Source of the DNA: Sphingomonas bacterium
GTDB lineage: Bacteria; Pseudomonadota; Alphaproteobacteria; Sphingomonadales; Sphingomonadaceae
DNA: 11,752 nt
Direction: 5' to 3'
Assembly: GCA_026785645.1 (NCBI GenBank)
Contig: JAJAZM010000058.1
Location: 1 to 11,752, forward strand
Positions within the stretch are counted from its first letter, which is position 1. Each line of letters opens with the position of its first letter. The notes beneath the pieces are model-generated. The model worked only from the letters and a program-made list of their open reading frames with translations, was not told the origin of the DNA and did no database searches. This document shows positions 1 to 5,381 of this stretch, in pieces. Position numbers and translations under genes: made by a program.

Positions 1-97
1 CATCACCTCAGCCCCGGGACGTCATGGTGGCGCCTGCCGAGCGTCAGGAAGCAGGCGACGATGGCCCTTTCCCAGCGGGTCGGCTAACCTTGCCGGC

Positions 98-679
98 GTG
101 ACCGACCTCCCGACCACTGCTTCCGCCCTCCCCGCCCGCGCCAAGTGGATTGCGACCGCAGGCTGGTTCATCCTGTTGCTGAGCGCCGGATCGGCGCTGC
201 TTCCGCTCTACGGCAAGACCCACAGTTCGGTGATCATCGGCACCTTGCTCGTCTTGGCCGGTGCGACCGAAATCTTCGCCGGCTCGCTGCGCCACGATAC
301 GCGACGGCTGTCGATGCTCGCCGGCGCGATCACTGCGCTCGCCGGGATCCTGTTCGCCGCCGAATCCTCGACCCACTTCCTGTCGACCCTGACGATCATC
401 GCCGGCTGGCTGTTCTTGCGCAGCATCGTGCTGATGCTCGCCGCCCGGTTCAATCGCGGCTCGGTCCGCACCTGGACCGGGCTTGCCGCACTGACCGATC
501 TCGTACTCGCAGCGATCCTTGCCGTCGGCCTGTCGATTGCGACGCTGATTGTCAGCCTGTTCGGCGCCACCCCGCCGATGATCGCAAGCTTCGCCTGGGT
601 CCTCGCCGCAAGCTTCATCGCCACCGCGATGCTCCTGCTCGAAGTCGCCGCCTGCGCCCGCGCCGCCGAGAATGTCTGA
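98..679 (+). CDS. HdeD/DUF308-like small membrane protein
   Basis: This 193-residue protein is almost entirely hydrophobic. About six membrane-spanning stretches can be placed near residues 16-36, 44-62, 70-88, 93-113, 128-150 and 157-182, joined by short polar loops. Size, six-helix layout and the small-residue-rich helices match the HdeD/DUF308 family of inner-membrane proteins. HdeD is linked to acid stress in E. coli, but most members have no known biochemical role. The start is a GTG at 98; the frame is open to the left edge of the window, but no ATG, GTG or TTG occurs in it before 98. No Shine-Dalgarno site is visible. A TAACCT box 7 bases upstream could be the -10 of a leaderless transcript, though no -35 partner was found. 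The next gene follows in the same frame after one stop, suggesting co-expression. The family call is by overall pattern, so moderately sure. Confidence 0.75.
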   Translation: MTDLPTTASALPARAKWIATAGWFILLLSAGSALLPLYGKTHSSVIIGTLLVLAGATEIFAGSLRHDTRRLSMLAGAITALAGILFAAESSTHFLSTLTIIAGWLFLRSIVLMLAARFNRGSVRTWTGLAALTDLVLAAILAVGLSIATLIVSLFGATPPMIASFAWVLAASFIATAMLLLEVAACARAAENV

Positions 680-685
680 CATCGC

Positions 686-1174
686 TTGACGGCCCCCTTC
701 CTCCCATCGTCGCCCAACCTCACCCAACTGGCGCAGATCATCCAGTTGGCGGTCGCACCGGTGTTCCTGCTGGCGGGCCTCGGCGCTTTTCTCAACGTCT
801 GTGCCGGGCGGCTCGCCCGGATCGTCGATCGCGCGCGCAATCTCGAGCCGCGGATTCTCGGTAGCCGCGGCGACGAGCACGACCGGCTGATCCGCGAAGT
901 GCGGCTGCTCGACCGCCGAATCCGAATCGTCAATCGCGCGATCTTCGCCACTGTCCTTGCCGCGTTGCTGATCTCGGCAGTAGTCATCCTCCTGTTCATG
1001 GCCTTCCTGTCGGACTTCCGGTTCGGCACCGCCATCGCCTTGCTGTTCATCGCCTCGATGATCTCGACCGGCGCCGGCTTTGCCATCTTCCTCCAGGAAA
1101 CCCGGCTTGGTACCCGCTCGGTCCGGGTCCGCACCTCAATCCTCGATCATGAGCCGGACCCCGAGGAGGAGTAA
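686..1174 (+). CDS. DUF2721 family membrane protein
   Basis: The 162-residue product carries the signature N-terminus of DUF2721: QIIQLAVAPVFLLAG at about 18-32, followed by the polar block RLARIVDRAR (42-51). Membrane segments lie near 19-40, 87-109 and 114-136. Between the first and second is a charged, probably cytoplasmic, helical region rich in Arg and Glu. The family is widespread in Proteobacteria and has no established function. The start is a TTG at 686, the only usable start between the preceding in-frame TGA (677-679) and the conserved domain. It lies six bases after that stop, so translation probably depends on ribosomes finishing the HdeD-like gene. No good Shine-Dalgarno site is visible. 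The acidic C-terminus (EPDPEEE) ends just before the glpX leader. Confidence 0.8.
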   Translation: MTAPFLPSSPNLTQLAQIIQLAVAPVFLLAGLGAFLNVCAGRLARIVDRARNLEPRILGSRGDEHDRLIREVRLLDRRIRIVNRAIFATVLAALLISAVVILLFMAFLSDFRFGTAIALLFIASMISTGAGFAIFLQETRLGTRSVRVRTSILDHEPDPEEE

Positions 1175-1177
1175 CCG

Positions 1178-1206
1178 TTGCGCGCCGCCTGATCGGTGCT
1201 TATCGG
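1178..1206 (+). promoter_or_regulatory. Possible glpX promoter
   Basis: TTGCGC at 1178-1183 and TATCGG at 1201-1206 are spaced by 17 bases, the optimal sigma-70 spacing. Transcription would begin near 1213 and give a leader of about 24 bases containing the GGAG ribosome site. The match to consensus is partial. The same stretch can also fold into a hairpin (1184-1210), so this is only a candidate. Confidence 0.35.
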
Positions 1207-1210
1207 CGGC
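1184..1210 (+). other. Hairpin between DUF2721 gene and glpX
   Basis: GCCGCC (1184-1189) pairs with GGCGGC (1205-1210). GAT (1191-1193) pairs with ATC (1202-1204) across one bulged T, closing an eight-base loop. There is no following T run, so it is not a standard intrinsic terminator. If upstream transcripts read through, it would sit 17 bases before the glpX Shine-Dalgarno site. Confidence 0.3.
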
Positions 1211-1236
1211 AGGGCATTCCCCCGATTGGAGTAATC

Positions 1237-2217
1237 ATGGTCATCGCTTCTTCCGTCCTCGACCGAGTCCTCGTCCTTGAAATGGTCCGGGTGACCGAAG
1301 CCGCGGCGATCGCCGCTGCAAAGATGATCGGGCGCGGCGATGAGAAAGCCGCCGACGCTGCCGCGGTCGATGCGATGCGCACCGCCTTGAACCAATTGCC
1401 GATGGACGGCACGATTGTGATCGGCGAGGGCGAGCGCGACGAAGCACCGATGCTCTACATCGGTGAGAAGGTCGGCTCGGCGCAGGGCTCGGGGCCCGGG
1501 ATCGACATCGCGCTCGATCCGCTCGAAGGCACCAGCATCACCGCCAAGGGCGGCGCCAATGCGCTCGCGGTGCTGGCGATCGCGGAAAAGGGCGGCCTGC
1601 TCAACGCCCCCGATGTCTACATGGAGAAGCTCGCGATCGGGCCGGGCTTTGCCCCGGGGACGATCGACCTCGACAAGAGCGTCGCCGACAATGTCCGCTC
1701 GATCGCCCATGCCAAGGGCATCGATCCGGCTGAGGTTACCGCCTGCGTGCTTGATCGCGAGCGCCATGCGGGGATCATCGCCGAGCTTCGCGCCTTGGGC
1801 TGCGGGATCATCCTGATTCCCGACGGCGATGTCGCCGGGGTGATTGCGACGACCGATCCCGACAGCGGAATCGACGTCTATTTCGGTACCGGCGGGGCGC
1901 CCGAAGGCGTGCTTGCGGCGGCCGCGCTGGCCTGCGTCGGCGGGCAGATCCAGGGCCGCCTCATATTCCGCAACGATGACGAGCGCGCCCGCGCCAAGCG
2001 CTGGGGGATCGACGATCTCGACCGCATCTATGCGCTTGAGGATATGGCCAAGGGCGATTGCATCTTCGCCGCCACCGGAGTGACCGACGGTTCCCTGCTC
2101 AAGGGCGTCAAGCGCCGCGCCAAGGGCAGCGTCACGACCGAGACGATCGTCATGCGTGCCAGTTCGGGCACCGTCCGCCGGGTCGTCACCGAGCATGGTC
2201 ACGGGGTCGCTTCATAG
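1237..2217 (+). CDS. glpX: Class II fructose-1,6-bisphosphatase
   Basis: This cytoplasmic enzyme hydrolyses fructose 1,6-bisphosphate to fructose 6-phosphate and phosphate in gluconeogenesis; some class II enzymes also act on sedoheptulose 1,7-bisphosphate. The 326 residues are close to the 336 of E. coli GlpX. Motifs seen are IGRGDEKAAD (31-40), IGEGERDEAPMLYIGE (62-77), ALDPLEGTS (92-100) and GTGGAPEGVLAAAAL (217-231). By motif match, D94, E97 and T99 correspond to the metal and phosphate ligands of the DPxEGT loop, and E223 to the active-site glutamate. The ATG at 1237 is preceded by GGAG (1228-1231), the clearest ribosome site in the window. The gene is full length with no missing key residue. 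In many alphaproteobacteria glpX lies between hom and recJ; here recJ is 3 kb downstream and hom is not the upstream neighbour. Confidence 0.97.
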   Translation: MVIASSVLDRVLVLEMVRVTEAAAIAAAKMIGRGDEKAADAAAVDAMRTALNQLPMDGTIVIGEGERDEAPMLYIGEKVGSAQGSGPGIDIALDPLEGTSITAKGGANALAVLAIAEKGGLLNAPDVYMEKLAIGPGFAPGTIDLDKSVADNVRSIAHAKGIDPAEVTACVLDRERHAGIIAELRALGCGIILIPDGDVAGVIATTDPDSGIDVYFGTGGAPEGVLAAAALACVGGQIQGRLIFRNDDERARAKRWGIDDLDRIYALEDMAKGDCIFAATGVTDGSLLKGVKRRAKGSVTTETIVMRASSGTVRRVVTEHGHGVAS

Positions 2218-2220
2218 CCC

Positions 2221-2248
2221 TTGTGGAGCGCGGGCGACACTGTATTAT
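2221..2248 (+). promoter_or_regulatory. Likely promoter of the PH-domain operon, leaderless
   Basis: TTGTGG (2221-2226) and TATTAT (2243-2248) are separated by 16 bases, directly after the glpX stop codon. Initiation 6-7 bases past the -10 box would fall at 2254-2255, essentially on the A of the ATG at 2255. No Shine-Dalgarno site precedes that ATG. The local AT richness (TGTATTATTT) stands out from the GC-rich surroundings. Transcription starting on the start codon is inferred, not shown. Confidence 0.5.
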
Positions 2249-2254
2249 TTGCGC

Positions 2255-2764
2255 ATGACACCTGACATCATCGCCGCCGCACCGCCGACGCAGACCGCCG
2301 CTCCGATCCAGCCGGTCGAGCCTGGCTATCGCAACGTCCTGCGGCTCGGCGCGGCGATGTTCTGGCTGCCGGTGCTGGTCGGCGCGCTGATCGTCGACCG
2401 CCTGATCCTTTACGAATTTCCGATCGCCGGGCTGGCGCCGGTGCTGGTCGGGCTGATCGCGTTCAGCGCCATCCTCGTCGCCCCCGAGCGCGTCTACCGC
2501 CGCCTCGGTTACTCGGTCGATGGCGGGCTGCTCCGCGTGGTGCGCGGCTGGCTGTTCCACACCGACACCATCGTTCCGTTCGTCCGCGTCCAGCATATCG
2601 ACGTCAAGCGCGGCCCGCTCGACAAGATGTTCGGCACCGCGACGCTCGTCGTCCACACTGCCGGCACCCACAATAGCATCGTCTCGCTGCCCGGCCTGTC
2701 GCCCGACATTGCCGCCGCGATCCGCGAGGATATTCGCGGGTCGATCCGCAGCGACAGCGAATGA
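2255..2764 (+). CDS. YdbS-like bacterial PH-domain membrane protein
   Basis: The 169-residue protein has two transmembrane helices (about 29-51 and 54-75) followed by one bacterial PH domain (bPH_2, about 84-160) that should face the cytoplasm. Its core is RGWLFHTDTIVPFVRVQHID, then GPLDKMFGTATLVV. E. coli YdbS is of similar size (about 159 residues) with the same layout. Such proteins usually occur as a YdbS/YdbT pair. In Bacillus subtilis the ydbST genes have been linked to resistance to antimicrobial compounds, but no molecular activity is settled. The reading frame is open back to 2156 inside glpX, but ATG 2255 fits the family's N-terminus, avoids overlapping glpX and follows a -10-like box. 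The stop overlaps the next gene's start (ATGA), indicating translational coupling. Confidence 0.88.
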   Translation: MTPDIIAAAPPTQTAAPIQPVEPGYRNVLRLGAAMFWLPVLVGALIVDRLILYEFPIAGLAPVLVGLIAFSAILVAPERVYRRLGYSVDGGLLRVVRGWLFHTDTIVPFVRVQHIDVKRGPLDKMFGTATLVVHTAGTHNSIVSLPGLSPDIAAAIREDIRGSIRSDSE

Positions 2765-4230
2765 CCGACGCCGGATCGGCCCCGCCCGAACGGCTCCATC
2801 CGCTCTACCTCGTGACCGGGCTTGGTAAGGTGCTGCGCGGCGCGTGGGGGCTGGTCGCGGGCGCGGTGGTGCTTGGGTCGCAGGGCCGCTGGTGGCTGGT
2901 GGCAATGATCGCCGCCGGCTTCATCATCGTCTCGATCGGCTCCTTGCTGGTCACCTGGCTCAAGTTCGAATATCGAGTCGGGGACGATGAACTGCGCATC
3001 GACAGCGGCTTCCTGTCGCGCAACAGCCGCGCCATTCCGTTCGACCGGGTGACCGACGTCGATCTCGAGCAAGGCCCGCTCCACCGCTTGTTCGGGCTCG
3101 CCCGGGTACGGCTCGAGACCGGTGCCTCGGCCAGTGCCAATAATGAGGATGGCGTGCTCGACACCATCGCGCTGGCCCGCGCCGAGGCGTTGCGCGACCA
3201 TATTCGCGCGCGCCGCGGCCGCGCGCCGTTGGCCGCCGCCGCCGATGATCCCGACTCCCCGCCATTGTTCGCGATGGACAAGCGTCGAGTCGCCACTGCC
3301 GGTCTGTTCAATTTCTCGCTGGCGGTGGTCGCTGGCCTGTTCGGGATCACCCAGACCTTCGGCGACGTGCTCGGGTTCGATCCGTTCAAGCGCAGCTTCT
3401 GGATCCTGCTCGCCGAACGATCTGGCCCGCTTCAGCAAGCGATCCTCGCGCACCAGTATATCGCGGTGATCGGCGGTGCGCTGACCCTGACCCTGCTCGG
3501 CGTCGCCACCGGCGTCGTCCGCACCTTGTTTCGCGACCATGGCTTCCGCCTCGACCGGACCGAGACCGGCCTGCGTCGTCGTCGCGGCCTGCTGACCCTG
3601 ACCGACGTCACCATTCCCCAGCGTCGGGTTCAGGCAACGATCGTCGCCAGTGGCCCGATTCGCCGCGCCTTCGGCTGGTGCGAACTCAAGCTTCAGAGCT
3701 TGGCGATGGACGGGGCCAAGGGTGATCATGTCGTTGCTCCGCTCGCCCACCCCGATGAGGCAAATGCGATCCTGACGTCGCTCGGCTGGCCCGCCTTGCC
3801 ATCGTCCGGCAATTGGTCGCGAGTGTCGATCGCCTACGTCACCTCGCTCGCCGCCTTGTTCGTCCCCGCCTTGCTGATCGCGCTCGGCGCAATGCCGTGG
3901 CTTGGCCCCGTGGTTTTAATGTGGGCGGCGGGCGGCGCGGTCGCGGTATTTGCGCGCTGGCTCAGTTGGCGTCACACCCGTTACGCGTTGTCGGACGACA
4001 GCCTGTTCATCGAACATGGCTGGTGGCGCCGTCGCCGGGCGATCGTTCCGACCCGCAATATCCAGAGCATCGAGCTGAGCGAAAATTTCTGGACCCGCGC
4101 GTTTGGCATTTGCACCTTGCGCCTCGGGGTGGCCGGGGGCGGTGGATTTTCGGCGCATGACGTCCCCGCCTTGCGACACGCGGATGGCGAGCGTTTGCGG
4201 GCTCGCCTGATAAGCGGGGATCTTTCTTAA
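2761..4230 (+). CDS. YdbT-like membrane protein with three PH domains
   Basis: At 489 residues this matches the length of YdbT proteins (about 500). I see three bPH_2 domains, near 68-149, 258-339 and 405-485. Each is preceded by a pair of hydrophobic helices (about 24-40 and 44-66, 180-200 and 236-256, 356-376 and 380-400), giving six membrane segments. Each PH domain repeats one pattern: a Pro, an Arg-Val/Ile, then about ten residues to Arg-x-Phe-Gly (IPFDRVTDVDLEQG then RLFG; IPQRRVQATIV then RAFG; VPTRNIQSIEL then RAFG). The third ends in a glycine-rich turn (VAGGGGFSAHD). The protein probably forms a complex with the YdbS-like partner through stacked PH domains at the inner membrane; that is inference from the conserved pairing and the ATGA overlap. 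Function is unknown, perhaps envelope stress or toxin tolerance. Confidence 0.88.
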   Translation: MTDAGSAPPERLHPLYLVTGLGKVLRGAWGLVAGAVVLGSQGRWWLVAMIAAGFIIVSIGSLLVTWLKFEYRVGDDELRIDSGFLSRNSRAIPFDRVTDVDLEQGPLHRLFGLARVRLETGASASANNEDGVLDTIALARAEALRDHIRARRGRAPLAAAADDPDSPPLFAMDKRRVATAGLFNFSLAVVAGLFGITQTFGDVLGFDPFKRSFWILLAERSGPLQQAILAHQYIAVIGGALTLTLLGVATGVVRTLFRDHGFRLDRTETGLRRRRGLLTLTDVTIPQRRVQATIVASGPIRRAFGWCELKLQSLAMDGAKGDHVVAPLAHPDEANAILTSLGWPALPSSGNWSRVSIAYVTSLAALFVPALLIALGAMPWLGPVVLMWAAGGAVAVFARWLSWRHTRYALSDDSLFIEHGWWRRRRAIVPTRNIQSIELSENFWTRAFGICTLRLGVAGGGGFSAHDVPALRHADGERLRARLISGDLS

Positions 4231-4276
4231 GCGCCTTCATCGCTTTGATATTCTTTGCCTTTCGCTGCAAAAATCA

Positions 4277-4290
4277 GTACGGTGCCGTAC
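4277..4290 (+). promoter_or_regulatory. Palindrome upstream of Crp/Fnr gene, possible operator
   Basis: GTACGG (4277-4282) and CCGTAC (4285-4290) are perfect inverted arms around a TG spacer, in an AT-richer gap (4231-4325) between the YdbT-like gene and the regulator. Symmetry and position fit a dimeric repressor site. It does not match the FNR (TTGAT-N4-ATCAA) or CRP (TGTGA-N6-TCACA) consensus, so it is not an obvious autoregulation site for this family. No convincing promoter boxes could be assigned around it. Confidence 0.4.
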
Positions 4291-4325
4291 AGACTTGTAA
4301 GAGTTGCACCGCTTAGCCACGGTGA

Positions 4326-5072
4326 ATGAATTCTTCGGCGTCGCCGCGGAACTGTGGGGGCGTATCTGTGCAGCAAGCTGGCATTTTCCGGAACCGATTG
4401 CTCGCGCGTCTGACCGACGCTGATCGGGCACGCATCTTGCCGCATTTGACGCTGACCTCGCTTCCGCCGCGAATGCCGCTGGTCACACCGGGGAAGCCGA
4501 TCGAGCGTTGCTATTTTCTCGAAGCCGGGGTGGCGTCGGTGGTTTCGACCACGGCGGACGGCAAGCAGGCCGAGATCGGGATCATCGGTCGCGAAGGAAT
4601 GATCGATGTCGTCACCGTAATGGGCGGTGCGTCGAGCCCGCTTGAAGTGTTCATGCAGATGCCCGGCGACGCTTACAGCATCCCGACCGCAGAGCTCGTT
4701 GCGATGGCCGACGACAGCCGCAATTTCCGCCGGCTATTGCTCGGCTTTGCGCACAGCTTTTTGATCCAGGTGTCGCATACCGCGCTCGCCACGGTGACGC
4801 TCAATATCGAGGATCGCCTCGCGCGCTGGCTGTTGATGACCTGCGATCGGCTGGAGACCGACAGCTTTCCGGTCACGCATGAATTCATGTCATTGATGCT
4901 CGGTGTTCGCCGCGCCGGAGTGACCGATGCGCTTGGCAGTCTCGCCGCCGCGGGCCACATCGCCACCAGCCGCGGTCAGATCACCATCCTCGACCGCAAC
5001 GGGCTCGAGAAACGCGCTGGCGACAGCTACGGAACGCCCGAAGCCAATTATCGCGACCTTGTCGGCGATTAG
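4326..5072 (+). CDS. Crp/Fnr-family transcriptional regulator
   Basis: The 248-residue protein has a cyclic-nucleotide-binding-like beta-barrel (about 22-125; KPIERCYFLEAGVASVV and AEIGIIGREGMID are typical). A long dimerisation helix follows (about 133-172, ending IEDRLARWLL), then a winged helix-turn-helix (about 183-224, with EFMSLMLGVRRAGVTDAL as the recognition part). It should act as a cytoplasmic DNA-binding dimer. The Arg-Ser pair that anchors cAMP in E. coli CRP is not evident (the loop reads GGASSPLEVF), and there is no cluster of N-terminal cysteines for an FNR iron-sulfur centre, so the signal is unknown. ATG 4326 is taken as the start. GTG 4368 is a real alternative: GGGGG (4356-4360) lies seven bases before it, and the 14 residues it would remove look disordered. 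The 3' end overlaps the convergent small gene by four bases. Confidence 0.9.
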   Translation: MNSSASPRNCGGVSVQQAGIFRNRLLARLTDADRARILPHLTLTSLPPRMPLVTPGKPIERCYFLEAGVASVVSTTADGKQAEIGIIGREGMIDVVTVMGGASSPLEVFMQMPGDAYSIPTAELVAMADDSRNFRRLLLGFAHSFLIQVSHTALATVTLNIEDRLARWLLMTCDRLETDSFPVTHEFMSLMLGVRRAGVTDALGSLAAAGHIATSRGQITILDRNGLEKRAGDSYGTPEANYRDLVGD

Positions 5073-5257
5073 CGCTTGGGCCGGACCTGCAGGATCGGGT
5101 CGAAATCTGGATTATCGATCAGCGCTGCGACCCGGTCCTCGTACAGCTGTGCCATGCGCCGATGGATCGCCGCAGTATCGGTGTCGCTCGTGTCCAGCGC
5201 GCGCTGCGCTTCCTCGTCCGCACGGCGCTTTAGATACATAATGTCTCGCTCGGCCAT
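5069..5257 (-). CDS. Small hydrophilic protein of unknown function
   Basis: A 62-residue, charged, mostly helical protein: MAERDIMYLKRRADEEAQRA, then a block with HRRMAQLYEDRVAAL, ending in ILQVRPKR. It has no signal peptide or membrane segment. Short proteins with this arrangement (an Arg/Glu-rich N-terminal helix and a later HxxMAxxYxxR helix) are common as uncharacterised small genes in sphingomonads; that comparison is from memory and no function is assigned. ATG 5257 is preferred because an AGGGG sequence sits six bases upstream on the minus strand. An in-frame ATG at 5275 would add MSQGWG but has no ribosome site. It is convergent with the Crp/Fnr gene, the two stop codons sharing bases 5069-5072, and divergent from recJ across a 124-base gap. 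Confidence 0.7.
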   Translation of the reverse strand: MAERDIMYLKRRADEEAQRALDTSDTDTAAIHRRMAQLYEDRVAALIDNPDFDPILQVRPKR

Positions 5258-5347
5258 ACCCCACCCCTGGGACATGAGTAGCCACGGCCGGGCCGCGACA
5301 TCTGTCCGGTGGCGTACCGAAACTCGCTCGACCTCTTCTCGCCCGCA

Positions 5348-5375
5348 TTGCCTTCACCGCGCAGGCCTCTAGACC
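5348..5375 (+). promoter_or_regulatory. Possible recJ promoter, leaderless
   Basis: TTGCCT (5348-5353) and TAGACC (5370-5375) are spaced by 16 bases. The -10-like box ends six bases before the recJ ATG at 5382, and no Shine-Dalgarno site is present. This is the same geometry as at the PH-domain operon. The match to consensus is modest, so it is a candidate only. Confidence 0.35.
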
Positions 5376-5381
5376 GGCACG

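Noticed and set aside
1..97. Possible coding ends or a divergent gene start at the left edge
   Set aside because: All three forward frames are open at the edge: frame 1 stops at 85-87, frame 3 at 99-101, and frame 2 runs into the HdeD-like gene. A minus-strand ATG occupies bases 1-3 with GAGG only two bases before it. Too little sequence is present to choose among these.
44..880. Long minus-strand open frames opposite the HdeD-like and DUF2721 genes
   Set aside because: They read as low-complexity Gly/Arg/Asp/Gln-rich protein typical of the strand opposite a GC-rich gene, and the plus-strand products have coherent membrane domains.
2156..2254. Longer N-terminus for the YdbS-like protein starting inside glpX
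   Set aside because: It would overlap the glpX C-terminus by 62 bases and add residues not expected in the family; ATG 2255 fits better.
2509..3750. 413-codon minus-strand open frame opposite the YdbS/YdbT-like genes
   Set aside because: Composition is a shadow of the plus-strand frame (Gly/Asp/Glu/Gln-rich, no domain), while the plus strand encodes clear PH domains.
4229..4260. Terminator after the YdbT-like gene
   Set aside because: AAGCG and CGCTT could form only a five-base stem, and the following T-rich stretch is interrupted, so it is too weak to call.
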